Positions 24,259-32,973 of a stretch of DNA of 64,000 nt are shown here, in pieces (within the stretch, counting starts at the first letter, position 1; each line of letters opens with the position of its first letter). The notes under the pieces are model-generated. The model was not told where the DNA came from. It saw nothing but the letters and a program-made list of their open reading frames with translations, and made no database searches. Made by a program: the position numbers and the translations under genes. The stretch spans positions 496,001 to 560,000 of the forward strand of contig NZ_JADALJ010000001.1 of assembly GCF_014876185.1 (NCBI RefSeq), given 5' to 3'. The DNA comes from Rufibacter sp. LB8. GTDB lineage: Bacteria > Bacteroidota > Bacteroidia > Cytophagales > Hymenobacteraceae.

Positions 24259-25116
24259 TTAATAATCGTTGAGGGTTTCTTTCAGCTGAAGCAAAGCTTC
24301 CTGCAACTGCGCGTCATTCGGTGCCACGCCGTGCCATTTGTGCGAGCCCATCATGAAGTCCACACCGTAGCCCATTTGGGTGTTCATCAAAATACAGATA
24401 GGCTGGCCTTGACCGGTCAAAGCTTTTGCTTCATCTAAAACCGGAAGTAATTGGGCAAAATCGTTTCCGTTTTCGCAGTGCAGCACTTTCCACCCGAAGG
24501 CTTCAAACTTAGCGCGCAGGTTGCCTAGGCTCATCACGGCATCTACGGGGCCGTCTATCTGCTGGCCGTTGTAATCTACGGTCCAGATGAAGTTGTCTAC
24601 TTTGTGGTGGGCGGCGTACATGGCGGCTTCCCACACCTGGCCTTCCTCCAACTCGCCGTCGCCGGTGAGCACGTAGACCAGTTTATCATCGTTGTTCAAC
24701 TTTTTCACCTGCGCTGCACCAATGGCTACCGACGGACCCTGACCCAAAGAACCAGAAGCGATTCTAATGCCCGGCAAGTTTTCCTCCGTGGCAGGGTGAC
24801 CTTGTAACCGTGAATTCAACTTTCTAAACGTGGCCAGTTCTTTCACCTCAAAATAACCCGCGCGCGCCAACACACTGTACCAAACTGGCGAAATGTGGCC
24901 GTTGGAAAGGAAAAACAAGTCTTCGCCAATGCCGTCCATGTTGAATTTGGGGTTGTGGGTCATCTGCTTGAAGTACAGAGACACCAGAAATTCAGCGCAG
25001 CCCAGTGAGCCGCCGGGATGACCGGAGTTCACGGCGTGTACCATGCGCACAATGTCTCTCCGGACCTGGTGCGCCACATCCAGCAATTGCTCAGCGTTGT
25101 AGTTGAAAGGGTTCAT
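24259..25116 (-). CDS. Transketolase, N-terminal subunit
   Basis: A 285-residue protein with the thiamine-diphosphate-binding domain. HAVNSGHPGGSLGCAE near residue 27 and GDGELEEGQVWEAAMYAAHHKVDNFIW near 150 contain the substrate histidine and the metal-binding GDG...N motif. It pairs with the C-terminal subunit at 21850-22809. It is the first gene of the leftward tktN-VWA-tktC run. A decayed palindrome copy (9) lies upstream between it and the peroxiredoxin. Confidence 0.92.
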   Translation of the reverse strand: MNPFNYNAEQLLDVAHQVRRDIVRMVHAVNSGHPGGSLGCAEFLVSLYFKQMTHNPKFNMDGIGEDLFFLSNGHISPVWYSVLARAGYFEVKELATFRKLNSRLQGHPATEENLPGIRIASGSLGQGPSVAIGAAQVKKLNNDDKLVYVLTGDGELEEGQVWEAAMYAAHHKVDNFIWTVDYNGQQIDGPVDAVMSLGNLRAKFEAFGWKVLHCENGNDFAQLLPVLDEAKALTGQGQPICILMNTQMGYGVDFMMGSHKWHGVAPNDAQLQEALLQLKETLNDY

Positions 25117-25172
25117 TCTATCTTTTTGAAGTGTTGACGATTAGATTGGTAAACAGGCGAAGACCAGAATTC

Positions 25173-25212
25173 CTGGTTTTGGCTCCGTTTGACAAAAGTA
25201 GTCCGAAAACGG
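25173..25212. repeat. Dispersed palindrome, copy 9, degenerate
   Basis: Left arm CTGGTTTTGGCTCCGTTT and right arm AAAAGTAGTCCGAAAACGG match the family but pair poorly; the centre is altered to GAC. It lies 35 bp beyond the peroxiredoxin stop. Confidence 0.65.
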
Positions 25213-25247
25213 GATTTGCCTAGTCTTTTGGTCTGAACTTTCCGGCT

Positions 25248-25691
25248 TTATTTGAGAAGCTGCGCCGTGTGGTTTTTGGTGTCTACTTTGGTGATGATGT
25301 CCTCAATCACGCCTTGTTCATCGATGATAAAGGTGTAGCGCATGGTGCCCATGTATTTGCGGCCGTACATGCTTTTCTCCTGCCACACGCCGTATTTCTC
25401 CACAATCTCGTGCTCCGTGTCGGCCAGCAGCGGGAAGGGTAGGTTGAACTTCTCTATGAACTTCTTGTGTGATTTCTCACTGTCTACGCTCACACCCAAT
25501 ACCACGTAGCCCTGCGCCAGAAGCCGTTCATGGTTGTCGCGTAGGTCGCAAGCTTGGGCGGTGCAGCCGGGTGTGTCATCTTTGGGGTAGAAGTACAGCA
25601 CCACTTTCTTGCCTCGGTAATTGCTCAGTTTTACCAAGTTACCGTCTTGGTCCTTCACCTCAAAATCTGGGGCGGTTTGTCCTATTTCCAT
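25248..25691 (-). CDS. bcp: Thioredoxin-dependent peroxiredoxin, BCP type
   Basis: A 147-residue peroxiredoxin reducing hydroperoxides with thioredoxin. The peroxidatic cysteine is Cys43 in DDTPGCTAQACDL and a likely resolving cysteine is Cys48, the atypical arrangement of BCP/PrxQ. Length is normal. It is flanked by palindrome copies on both sides (9 downstream, 10 upstream), indicating an independent unit. Confidence 0.94.
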   Translation of the reverse strand: MEIGQTAPDFEVKDQDGNLVKLSNYRGKKVVLYFYPKDDTPGCTAQACDLRDNHERLLAQGYVVLGVSVDSEKSHKKFIEKFNLPFPLLADTEHEIVEKYGVWQEKSMYGRKYMGTMRYTFIIDEQGVIEDIITKVDTKNHTAQLLK

Positions 25692-25734
25692 TTGGTTTTG
25701 TTGATGATTGATAGTGATTAGTGGGAAAGAATTT

Positions 25735-25775
25735 CCGTTTTTGGGCTCGTTTCTGGAAATGAAGCAGAAAACGAA
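25735..25775. repeat. Dispersed palindrome, copy 10
   Basis: Left arm CCGTTTTTGGGCTCGTTT, centre CTGG, right arm AAATGAAGCAGAAAACGA with mismatches. It ends 5 bp before the stop of the leftward lipoprotein gene. Confidence 0.85.
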
Positions 25776-25780
25776 AGTTT

Positions 25781-26431
25781 CTAATTTGCCCTAAGAGTGG
25801 GACACTCCTCTAAATCTAATTTTGGGTTCTTACTTTTAGGACATCCGTAAGTTATTACTGCTCTTTGTCTGCCATTGTCGTCTTGCTCCATTCCAATTCT
25901 TATCGCGAGGCCACAAGCTTTAGAGTTATCCCAATACTCACTACTTCCATAACCGTCTCCTGTTTCAGTATCCACGTCATTCTCAGAAGCTAAAAAGAAC
26001 ATAGGGCCAAGAATAGCTTTGCCAGACTCAGAATGTATTTTTGAACCGTTTTTCTTTAGTTCAAAACTATACATTATATCTGTCAGGTTTACTCGTGTGA
26101 TAGTTAAGCGAAAATCTTGATCGTCCTTCCTCCCTCTAAAAATTGTTGCTTGTTTTAATGGGAGATCTTCAGGAAAGTAAATGGAATCACTTCCAATTTG
26201 AATGAAATTGTCAATAAGTTTATAAGGCTCATTGTAATCAGCAAGTTCTTTAAGGAAAACTTGGTTGTAATTAGAGCTATCAGAGATAAAATGATTCAGA
26301 CCAGGCCTTTCATTAGTTGCTTCTGCAGGTTGATCTTTAACATCAGATTTATGGGTTTCATTCTCAGGTGATGCTTTGTTGCAACTGAAAAGGCAGAATG
26401 TTAGACTCAAAACCAGAATTGCCTTTTTCAT
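25781..26431 (-). CDS. Hypothetical lipoprotein, 216 residues
   Basis: The chosen ATG at 26429-26431 gives KKAILVLSLTFCLFSC, a clear lipoprotein signal with the lipidated cysteine before NKAS; a start 21 bp upstream would spoil it. The mature part is soluble with no domain I recognise. The DNA is AT-rich relative to neighbours. It lies just downstream of the M23 peptidase on the same strand, with palindrome copy 10 directly at its 3' end. Confidence 0.7.
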   Translation of the reverse strand: MKKAILVLSLTFCLFSCNKASPENETHKSDVKDQPAEATNERPGLNHFISDSSNYNQVFLKELADYNEPYKLIDNFIQIGSDSIYFPEDLPLKQATIFRGRKDDQDFRLTITRVNLTDIMYSFELKKNGSKIHSESGKAILGPMFFLASENDVDTETGDGYGSSEYWDNSKACGLAIRIGMEQDDNGRQRAVITYGCPKSKNPKLDLEECPTLRAN

Positions 26432-26459
26432 ATTTGATGCCCTTAAGCCCAACTAAAAA

Positions 26460-28364
26460 CTAAATCTTAGTGGTAAACACCCCTTCATTCCCCATGTAAT
26501 CCTTCACTTTCAACACCACATTCCCGCTCAACGGAACCGTTTTATCCAACCGCTCAGAAGTTAAGGTTGAGGATTTGTGTTCCCATTTCAGGAGCAGCCA
26601 TTGGCCATTCACCTCACAAGACCAAGACGCGATGCCCGACAAATTATCGGCAATCTTGAAGCTGATTTCTGATGGAGATTTCTTCACCAAGCGCATAGTG
26701 GGCGCCACGGTGTCACTCAAGACTTTGAATTTGCCTAAATCCCGTACGTTAAAGGTAATGGCATCGCCGTTCCAGGTGCCGCCCAGAAAACCGCGCGATT
26801 TTCCCCAACCCAGATTGTAGACCGCCGCTTTAGTTTTGTCTGCCGGAAGCTGCCTAGGCCTGATGGTGACTTTAGCGCCTTGGTACAGTGTGGTCAACGG
26901 ATTGTTGATGCTGAACACATCCTGGGCGTCATGGCTGGTCTGTAAATACAGCGTGTCATACAAAGATTTTTCCGCGAAGGTGATGTCCATAAAACGGTTG
27001 GAGTACAAGAACTCGGTGCCCGGCGGAACCACGTGGTTAAAGGGGAAACGCGTTTTGGTATAGCCCACCTCTGCTGAATCTGGTACCCCGCCAATCATGT
27101 TGTACAGGTACACAGAACCGGCCGCCGTGGTATAAGATGGAATCACGGCGTACTTGAAATTCCCGATGTACAAATCCAGGTTACGGGGAGCTGTAGCCGT
27201 GTCGGCCACCGTGATTTTCAAGATGCTCTCCATCACTTCATGGCTGATTTTTGGAGCCGTGATTTTAGTGGTGGCCAAAGCCTGGTAAGCCGTGCCGGTG
27301 CCGCGCAGCACAAATTTTAATTGCGTCACGTTTCTGTAAGAATCCTGCAAATCTACGGTCACGTCATAGAATTTGCCTTCTTCAACTCTGAATCTTCCGC
27401 GGTTATTGTCAATTTCATAAATAGGAAGCGTATTACCATCAGCTACATACAACCGCTGGAAAGCTCGGTTGTTCAACTTTAAGACCGGGTAATTGATGTG
27501 CGCCGATACTTGCCTCGATTTTTCAAAAGGCACATTGTCTATGTTATGTCTATAAACGGTCTCGCCGTTAATTTTGAGTTCCATGGCCTGCACGCCGTTG
27601 GAGTTATTTGCTCCGGAATATTGGTCAATGGCCTGCACTTCCAGACCCAGCAAACCGGCGGCCGTGAGCGTGTCTTTGTAGGTGTAATTTGTGCCCACTT
27701 TAGTAGGTGTGAATTCCTTGCGCGAGAATTCACCTTGTACCCGTCCGTCAATGCCCATGGGGTTCAGCGCGAAATTGTACACGGTAGGCGGAACCTGGTC
27801 TACAATTTCAGAGAAGCCGTAGCGCAAGGGGTTAAGCAGATTATTGTTAGAATCTCTTACCTCAAAGTGCAGATGGGGTCCGCCAGATCCGCCCGTGTTA
27901 CCGGAGAAGGCCATCACGTCGCCTTTCTTCACCGGGAACTGGTCTGGTTCAGGGTTCACTTCTATGTCAAAGGACTTTTTCTGGTACTGCTGCTGCAACA
28001 TATACTGCGCTAGGGTTGGGGCAAACGCGCTCAAGTGGGCGTACGTGGTTACCAAACCGCCGGGGTGCGTCACAAATATCTGCCAGCCGTAGCCGTAGCT
28101 TGAAATCCTGACTTTTGAAATATAGCCATCAGCGGCCGCGTACACGGGCAAGCCAATCCGCATGTCAGTTTTGATGTCAATGCCGCCGTGGAAGTGGTTG
28201 GGCCTGATTTCGCCCATGCTCCCCGATAGGAAATTTTGCACGCCCGGTTTTATAGGAAACAAAAACGGGTTAGCCGTGAAAGGTGGGGCCGTTTGGGCCG
28301 AAGCATTAAAGCAAAGGCCCAGGGTAAGCGCAATCAAGAGGAAACGGAATCTATTTAACTTCAA
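26460..28364 (-). CDS. M23 family metallopeptidase
   Basis: A 634-residue exported LytM-type endopeptidase. After a signal peptide ending SASAQ (about residue 24), the M23 domain occupies about 30-190 with zinc ligands in NHFHGGIDIKTD, TYAHLSAF and GPHLHFEVRD. The remaining 440 residues form several beta-rich modules possibly binding the wall or another protein. All metal ligands are present, so activity on peptidoglycan cross-links is likely. Its start overlaps the end of the FAH-family gene by 14 bp. Confidence 0.9.
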   Translation of the reverse strand: MKLNRFRFLLIALTLGLCFNASAQTAPPFTANPFLFPIKPGVQNFLSGSMGEIRPNHFHGGIDIKTDMRIGLPVYAAADGYISKVRISSYGYGWQIFVTHPGGLVTTYAHLSAFAPTLAQYMLQQQYQKKSFDIEVNPEPDQFPVKKGDVMAFSGNTGGSGGPHLHFEVRDSNNNLLNPLRYGFSEIVDQVPPTVYNFALNPMGIDGRVQGEFSRKEFTPTKVGTNYTYKDTLTAAGLLGLEVQAIDQYSGANNSNGVQAMELKINGETVYRHNIDNVPFEKSRQVSAHINYPVLKLNNRAFQRLYVADGNTLPIYEIDNNRGRFRVEEGKFYDVTVDLQDSYRNVTQLKFVLRGTGTAYQALATTKITAPKISHEVMESILKITVADTATAPRNLDLYIGNFKYAVIPSYTTAAGSVYLYNMIGGVPDSAEVGYTKTRFPFNHVVPPGTEFLYSNRFMDITFAEKSLYDTLYLQTSHDAQDVFSINNPLTTLYQGAKVTIRPRQLPADKTKAAVYNLGWGKSRGFLGGTWNGDAITFNVRDLGKFKVLSDTVAPTMRLVKKSPSEISFKIADNLSGIASWSCEVNGQWLLLKWEHKSSTLTSERLDKTVPLSGNVVLKVKDYMGNEGVFTTKI

Positions 28365-28962
28365 AATTCAACAGGGTTTTATCTTCAACAAACGCCTCAA
28401 GTCTATCACCTATTTTAACGGGCCCTACACCGGCGGGCGTGCCGGTGAAAATAAGGTCGCCTTTTTTAAGGGTGATAAACCGCGACATATACGCGAGAAT
28501 GGCCGCAAAGTCATGAATCATCATACCGGAGTTGCCCTGCTGCTTTAATTCCCCGTTCACCTTCAGCCCGAAGTTGATGTTGTCAAAGGCCGTAAAATCT
28601 GTCACCGGCAGGAAATCTGAGATAGGAGCGGAGCCGTTGAAACCTTTTGCCAGGGTCCAGGGCAAGCCTTTGGTTTTGGCTTTGGTCTGCAGGTCCCGCG
28701 CCGTAAAGTCTATGCCCACGCCAATGCCATCAAAATAACTGGCCGCAAACTTAGGCTGAATGCTCTTGCCTTCCTTGCTGATGCGCATGACCAGTTCTAC
28801 TTCATAATGAATGTCGGTGCTGTAGTCTGGGAAGTAAAAGGGTTCATTGTTGCGCAACACGGCGGTGTCTGGCTTAAAGAAAATGACCGGTTCATCGGGT
28901 ACCTCGTTCTGGAGTTCGGCAATGTGCTCGGCGTAGTTTCTTCCTATGGCTAGTATTTTCAT
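28351..28962 (-). CDS. Fumarylacetoacetate hydrolase family protein
   Basis: A 203-residue FAH-fold enzyme from the ATG at 28960-28962 (KILAIGRNYAEHIAEL), the usual short-form start; an ATG 21 bp earlier is possible. The metal-binding site is seen in HYEVELVMRI and GVGIDFTARDLQ, with FTGTPAGVGPV near the end. Members act on oxaloacetate, acylpyruvates or similar beta-keto compounds; the exact substrate is not determined. hppD in this window is more than 20 kb away, so tyrosine catabolism is not implied. Confidence 0.88.
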   Translation of the reverse strand: MKILAIGRNYAEHIAELQNEVPDEPVIFFKPDTAVLRNNEPFYFPDYSTDIHYEVELVMRISKEGKSIQPKFAASYFDGIGVGIDFTARDLQTKAKTKGLPWTLAKGFNGSAPISDFLPVTDFTAFDNINFGLKVNGELKQQGNSGMMIHDFAAILAYMSRFITLKKGDLIFTGTPAGVGPVKIGDRLEAFVEDKTLLNFEVK

Positions 28963-29064
28963 GGCGCGGCTTTTTGTTTCCAAAGATAAGGCATTTTGAA
29001 TAGACCGCCTGTTTTTACCCAGAAGTTACTGGGGGCTTGGTATTAGAAAGAGGAGTAAGCTTTT

Positions 29065-29104
29065 CCGTTTTTGGCTTCATTTCCAGAAATGAAGCCAAAA
29101 ACGG
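29065..29104. repeat. Dispersed palindrome, copy 11, fully compensated variant
   Basis: Arms CCGTTTTTGGCTTCATTT and AAATGAAGCCAAAAACGG are perfectly complementary although several positions differ from consensus in both arms. Centre CCAG. It lies in a divergent gap, an exception to the 3'-end rule unless the tiny ORF at 29122-29190 is real. Confidence 0.93.
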
Positions 29105-29121
29105 GAATGTTAAGTCTTTGG

Positions 29122-29190
29122 TTAACTTGGTGCCCATCGAAATATTTGATTGAAGCGTTCCAGCCCGCCTTTGATTTCTCGGAAAGACAT
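29122..29190 (-). CDS. Possible 22-residue small ORF
   Basis: ATG at 29188-29190, TAA at 29122-29124; the peptide MSFREIKGGLERFNQIF could form an amphipathic helix. It ends 17 bp before palindrome copy 11, the spacing seen for real genes elsewhere here. Weak evidence; the rest of the 28984-29536 gap holds no other feature I can support. Confidence 0.2.
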   Translation of the reverse strand: MSFREIKGGLERFNQIFRWAPS

Positions 29191-29536
29191 TGTTTACTGT
29201 TTAGGAAAGCCTGCCTGGCTTGCCTGCAAGTTCCTTTCAGGATGAAAAATAAACGAAGTGCATCTGGAATTGCCAAAGCAGGAAAGTGCATGATTGTAAA
29301 AGGCTGAACCATATTCATTTATATCTATAATAGAAACACCAGCTCAATCTGAAAAGCTTTGTTGCTTTGGATACTTTAAAATTTGGCATGGAATTGTATA
29401 TAGGAAAAAATAGATTTGTGCGCCGGTAGGGTTTGGCCAACACTTTGCGCGGGTTCTTCCGTATAGGGGAAAACTTGAAGCAAGCGCTTTCAGCCAATAC
29501 CGCACCGGTATTTGTTCCATTAAACCAACAAGAAAA

Positions 29537-30331
29537 ATGACGACCTTAAGAAATGCCCTTCTTTCCTTTGTTTTGCTCGTGACGCTGGGCTGCTCCACGG
29601 TGCCCATCACCGGCCGCCGCCAGGTGTCGCTGGTAAGTGACGCTGAGGTGACCCAAATGTCCATTCAGGCCTACAGTGACCTTATGAAGCAGAGCAAACT
29701 GTCTAGCAACGCGCAGCAGACCAACATGGTGAAAAACGTGGGCCGTAAGATTCAGGCTGCCGTGGAAAGTTTCATGCGCCAGCAAGGAGCCTCGGCGCAG
29801 CTGGAAGGCTATCAATGGGAGTTTAACCTGATTGAAGACGCCAGCCAGCAAAACGCCTTCGCCATGGCCGGCGGCAAAACCGCAGTGTACACCGGTCTTC
29901 TCCCTGTTACCCAAAACGAAGCCGGCCTGGCCGTAGTCATGGGTCACGAAATTGCCCACGTCATCGCCAAACACTCCAACGAACGCATTAGCCAGCAAAT
30001 GGCGGCAGAAGGCATTGGCGCCACTTTGGGCGGATTAGGCGGCGGGGCCTCGGCCCAGATTCTGAACACTGCTTATGGCATTGGCGCAGGTGTGGGCATG
30101 ATGAAATTCGGGCGTACCCAAGAATCAGAAGCTGACCGTTTAGGGTTGATCTTCATGGCTATGGCCGGTTACAACCCAGAGACTGCTATCACCTTCTGGC
30201 AGCGCATGGCCGCCAGCAGCGGCGGACAATCTGCCCCAGAAATCCTGAGCACACACCCCAGCAACGAAACCCGCATCGCCGACATCCAGAAACACATGCC
30301 CGAAGCTAAGAAATACTACACCGGCCGTTAA
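29537..30331 (+). CDS. M48 family metallopeptidase lipoprotein
   Basis: A 264-residue BepA/LoiP-like protease. The lipoprotein signal ends at Cys19 (LLVTLGC), placing it in the envelope. The zinc motif HEIAH is at residues 137-141 and the third ligand is in ESEAD near 196-200. Family members process or degrade outer-membrane proteins. It is transcribed rightwards alone and ends in a perfect hairpin terminator shared with the convergent exonuclease gene. Confidence 0.92.
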   Translation: MTTLRNALLSFVLLVTLGCSTVPITGRRQVSLVSDAEVTQMSIQAYSDLMKQSKLSSNAQQTNMVKNVGRKIQAAVESFMRQQGASAQLEGYQWEFNLIEDASQQNAFAMAGGKTAVYTGLLPVTQNEAGLAVVMGHEIAHVIAKHSNERISQQMAAEGIGATLGGLGGGASAQILNTAYGIGAGVGMMKFGRTQESEADRLGLIFMAMAGYNPETAITFWQRMAASSGGQSAPEILSTHPSNETRIADIQKHMPEAKKYYTGR

Positions 30332-30337
30332 TCTGTT

Positions 30338-30409
30338 ATGAAGACGAAATGGTTGATTTTCAGCGCGGTGCTTATGGCCTTGCTTTTGAAGGCAGATAAA
30401 GCGAAGTAG
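30338..30409 (+). CDS. Possible 23-residue hydrophobic peptide
   Basis: ATG 6 bp after the M48 stop; MKTKWLIFSAVLMALLLKAD resembles a lone signal-anchor helix with lysines at both ends, stop TAG at 30407-30409. It could be translated from the M48 transcript or be a relic. No homolog recognised. Confidence 0.25.
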   Translation: MKTKWLIFSAVLMALLLKADKAK

Positions 30410-30453
30410 CTGGTTGGTATCAAGTAATGGGTATCATTTAGCAAGACTATTGT

Positions 30454-30497
30454 AAAACAGAGAAGCCTCTTTCAAATGAAAGAGGCTTCTCTGTTTT
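30454..30497 (+). terminator. Terminator of the M48 gene
   Basis: A perfect 21-bp inverted repeat with a 2-nt centre; its arms carry AGAAGCCTCTTT and AAAGAGGCTTCT. The final CTGTTTT is also the first part of palindrome copy 12, so terminator and repeat share an arm. Confidence 0.88.
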
Positions 30498-30530
30498 CGG
30501 GCTCATTTCTGGAAATGAAGCCAAAAACGG
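30491..30530. repeat. Dispersed palindrome, copy 12
   Basis: Left arm CTGTTTTCGGGCTCATTT, centre CTGG, right arm AAATGAAGCCAAAAACGG, a mosaic of the two arm types with three unpaired positions. It overlaps the preceding terminator by 7 bp and ends 14 bp before the exonuclease stop. Confidence 0.88.
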
Positions 30531-30544
30531 GAATCAAAAAATAT

Positions 30545-31360
30545 TTACAACGCCGTCTGTCGCAGTGCCCCACGCAGTTTAATGCGGGTCAGAACTTTCT
30601 TGGTATAAAGTGGGAAGTCACCTTTCATCATCCAGTCATAATAGCTGGGCTCGCGGCGCAAAACTTCTACCACAGACACATTCTTGTGCTTGCCAAAATT
30701 GAAGACTTCCTCCCCGTTGGCGTTGTAGACTATGCGGCCACAGAGGTCCACGGTTTTCTGGAACGTGAATTTGTGCAGGGCCTGCATGTCATTCTTCACC
30801 GGGAAATCTGCGGTGTTTTCAGCCCCAGGCAGAGGCACTCCTTCATACACCGCTACCTGGCTTTTTAGGATTTCATAGGTGGCAATGGTGTCGGCTTCGG
30901 CGGAGTGCGCGTTCTCCAAGGTTTTGTCGCAGTAGAATTTGTAGGCCGCCGAGAGCGTGCGCTGCTCCATCTGGTGGAAGATGCGGCACACATCTACAAT
31001 GGCACGGTTCTCAATGTCCCAGTCAATGTCGGCGCGCAGGAATTCCTCGGCCAGTAACGGAATGTCGAATTTAATCAGGTTGAAACCACCCAAATCGCAG
31101 CCTTTCAGGAAATCATCCAGCGAGCGGGCCAGTTGCGCGAAGGTGGGGCAATCGGCCACGTCATCGTCATAGATTTTGTGGATCATACTGCTCTCAATGG
31201 GAATGGGCACGGTGGGATTGATGCGGCGGGTCTTGAGAATCTCTTCGCCAGAGGGCATTACTTTCAACATGCTGATTTCCACAATGCGATCTTTGCAGAT
31301 GTCCACGCCGGTGGTTTCCAGGTCAAAAAAGACGATAGGCTTGCGTAAATGTAGTTTCAT
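30545..31360 (-). CDS. DnaQ-like 3'-5' exonuclease
   Basis: A 271-residue DEDDh exonuclease. Exo I is FFDLETTGVDICKDRIVEIS (near residue 11), Exo II lies around LGGFNLIKFDIPLL, and Exo III is HSAEADTIATYEIL. The last 70 residues include VFNFGKHKNVSVVEVL and DYYDWM-like sequence (YYDWMMKGDFP), a common extension in Bacteroidota. Likely a repair or proofreading-type nuclease; not clearly the polymerase III epsilon subunit. It converges with the M48 gene. Confidence 0.88.
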   Translation of the reverse strand: MKLHLRKPIVFFDLETTGVDICKDRIVEISMLKVMPSGEEILKTRRINPTVPIPIESSMIHKIYDDDVADCPTFAQLARSLDDFLKGCDLGGFNLIKFDIPLLAEEFLRADIDWDIENRAIVDVCRIFHQMEQRTLSAAYKFYCDKTLENAHSAEADTIATYEILKSQVAVYEGVPLPGAENTADFPVKNDMQALHKFTFQKTVDLCGRIVYNANGEEVFNFGKHKNVSVVEVLRREPSYYDWMMKGDFPLYTKKVLTRIKLRGALRQTAL

Positions 31361-31439
31361 AGGCGTTCTTTTATTGACCTGGTTGATGTCTTTAGTTGAA
31401 TTTCCGTCTCCTTCAAAGTTGGACGAAATGCGTGACTTT

Positions 31440-32822
31440 TTAGGAAGCTGTTATTTTTTCTGCCAATTCCTGCAGGTTCAGTTGCCCGAAGGTTCCGGAG
31501 GTCATCATCAGCAGGTTTTTGTCTTTCCAGTCCTGGCTCAGCAAAAATTCCTGCAAGGCCTGGTTGTCAGTGTAAACCTGAATGGAATCATCCCCAAAAG
31601 CGGCTTTCAGGTCTGCTGGGTCCAGTGGGGGCATGCGCTTGTGCTCCAGCGTTTTGGGGTTGAAGTACACAATCTTCACGTCTGGCGCTAAAAACGTGTC
31701 TTTGTACTGTGGAAGAAAATCTTTGTTAAGGCTGCTAAACGTGTGCAGTTCCAGGCAGGCAATTAACTTGCGCTGGGGATATTGCTTTTTAAAGGCCTCA
31801 GAAGTGGCTTTGAGTTTAGAAGGCGCGTGCGCGAAGTCTTTGTAGACCAGCGTGTGCTCGTTTTCGCCGATTTTCTCTAATCTGCGGGCCGCACCTTTAA
31901 AACTGGCCAGGGCTTCATAGAACGCCTGACCTTTGATGCCTATCTGCTTGCAGACTTCCTTGGCCGCCGAGATGTTGCGCAAATTATGCTCCCCGAAGAC
32001 CTGAATCTCCACATCGTCTTTCTTGGTTTTGAGCACGGTTTTGCCGCTTTTCTTGATTTTATGCTCGTGAATGGTGTAGCCGATGTAGTTCACGTCGCCG
32101 TTGTTGGGCACGCAGATTTCCTGCACTTGCTCATCATCCTGGTTATAAATCAAGGTGCCTGCCTTGGGTGTCATGTCCACGAAGATTCTAAACTGCTCGC
32201 GGTAATTTTCCTCGGTGGGGAAAACGTTGATGTGGTCCCAGCTGATGCCGCTGATTACGCCAATGTGGTGGTAGTATTTGTGGATCTTGGGTACACGCTG
32301 AATAGGAGAGGAGAGGTATTCATCGCCTTCAATAATGATGATAGGCGCTTCCTCAGTGAGTTTCACCATTAAGTCAAACCCTTCCAGTTGCGCGCCCACG
32401 GCGAAGTCAAACAGGCGGTTGTGGTACTGAAGCACGTGCAGAATGATGGAGGTGATGGACGTTTTGCCGTGGCTGCCCGCAATCACTATCCGCTGCTTAT
32501 GCTTACTCTGCTCGTAGATAAACTCGGGGAAAGAGAAAATGGGAATGTTGTGCTCCTGGGAGTAAAGCAGCTCGGGGTTGTCTGGGCGGGCATGCATGCC
32601 CACAATCACCGCGTCTGGTTTTGAATGGAGTTTTTCTGGGAACCAACCCTCAGCTTCGGGCAGCAGGCCGTCTTTGGCCAGACGGCCTTTGGCCGGTTCA
32701 AAAATCTCATCGTCTGAACCAGTGACCTTAAGGCCTTTCCGGTGCAGGGCCAAGGCCAGGTTGTGCATGATGCTGCCACCAATGGCAATCATGTGAATGT
32801 GTTGATACGCCGCTGTACTCAT
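31440..32822 (-). CDS. mpl: UDP-N-acetylmuramate:L-Ala-gamma-D-Glu-meso-DAP ligase
   Basis: A 460-residue Mur-type ligase that recycles peptidoglycan tripeptide by joining it to UDP-MurNAc. The N-terminal domain begins HIHMIAIGGSIMHNLA, the ATP loop AGSHGKTS is at residues 115-122, and HAPSKLKATSEA and the C-terminal domain match Mpl rather than MurC. A TACATTTG (-7-like) element lies about 20 nt upstream, along with two DnaA-box-like sites. Confidence 0.93.
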   Translation of the reverse strand: MSTAAYQHIHMIAIGGSIMHNLALALHRKGLKVTGSDDEIFEPAKGRLAKDGLLPEAEGWFPEKLHSKPDAVIVGMHARPDNPELLYSQEHNIPIFSFPEFIYEQSKHKQRIVIAGSHGKTSITSIILHVLQYHNRLFDFAVGAQLEGFDLMVKLTEEAPIIIIEGDEYLSSPIQRVPKIHKYYHHIGVISGISWDHINVFPTEENYREQFRIFVDMTPKAGTLIYNQDDEQVQEICVPNNGDVNYIGYTIHEHKIKKSGKTVLKTKKDDVEIQVFGEHNLRNISAAKEVCKQIGIKGQAFYEALASFKGAARRLEKIGENEHTLVYKDFAHAPSKLKATSEAFKKQYPQRKLIACLELHTFSSLNKDFLPQYKDTFLAPDVKIVYFNPKTLEHKRMPPLDPADLKAAFGDDSIQVYTDNQALQEFLLSQDWKDKNLLMMTSGTFGQLNLQELAEKITAS

Positions 32823-32842
32823 GTATTGTTTTTCAAAGAGAG

Positions 32843-32850
32843 CAAATGTA
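32843..32850 (-). promoter_or_regulatory. Possible -7 box of mpl
   Basis: TACATTTG on the minus strand, about 20 nt upstream of the mpl start, matches TAnnTTTG. No TTG was found at the normal distance. Confidence 0.35.
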
Positions 32851-32893
32851 GCAAAATTTAAAACACGCTGGACGTTAACGGACTTCGCCTATT

Positions 32894-32924
32894 TGTGGAT
32901 AAATGCCCACTTATTTGTGGATTA
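32894..32924 (-). promoter_or_regulatory. Pair of DnaA-box-like sites
   Basis: On the minus strand TTATCCACA (32894-32902) is a perfect match to the classical DnaA box and TAATCCACA (32916-32924) differs at one base. The two start 22 bp apart, within an 11-bp direct repeat (TATTTGTGGAT). They lie about 70-100 bp upstream of mpl. Short motifs like this may be chance. Confidence 0.3.
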
Positions 32925-32973
32925 CTTGCAAGGTCGGCGTTCTGGAAATGGAATGGACCCGCTTAAAAGCTTT

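Noticed and set aside
29043-29318. 91-codon leftward ORF
   Set aside because: Its C-terminus is palindrome copy 11 translated, the rest has no recognisable pattern, and a shorter frame fits the gap equally well.
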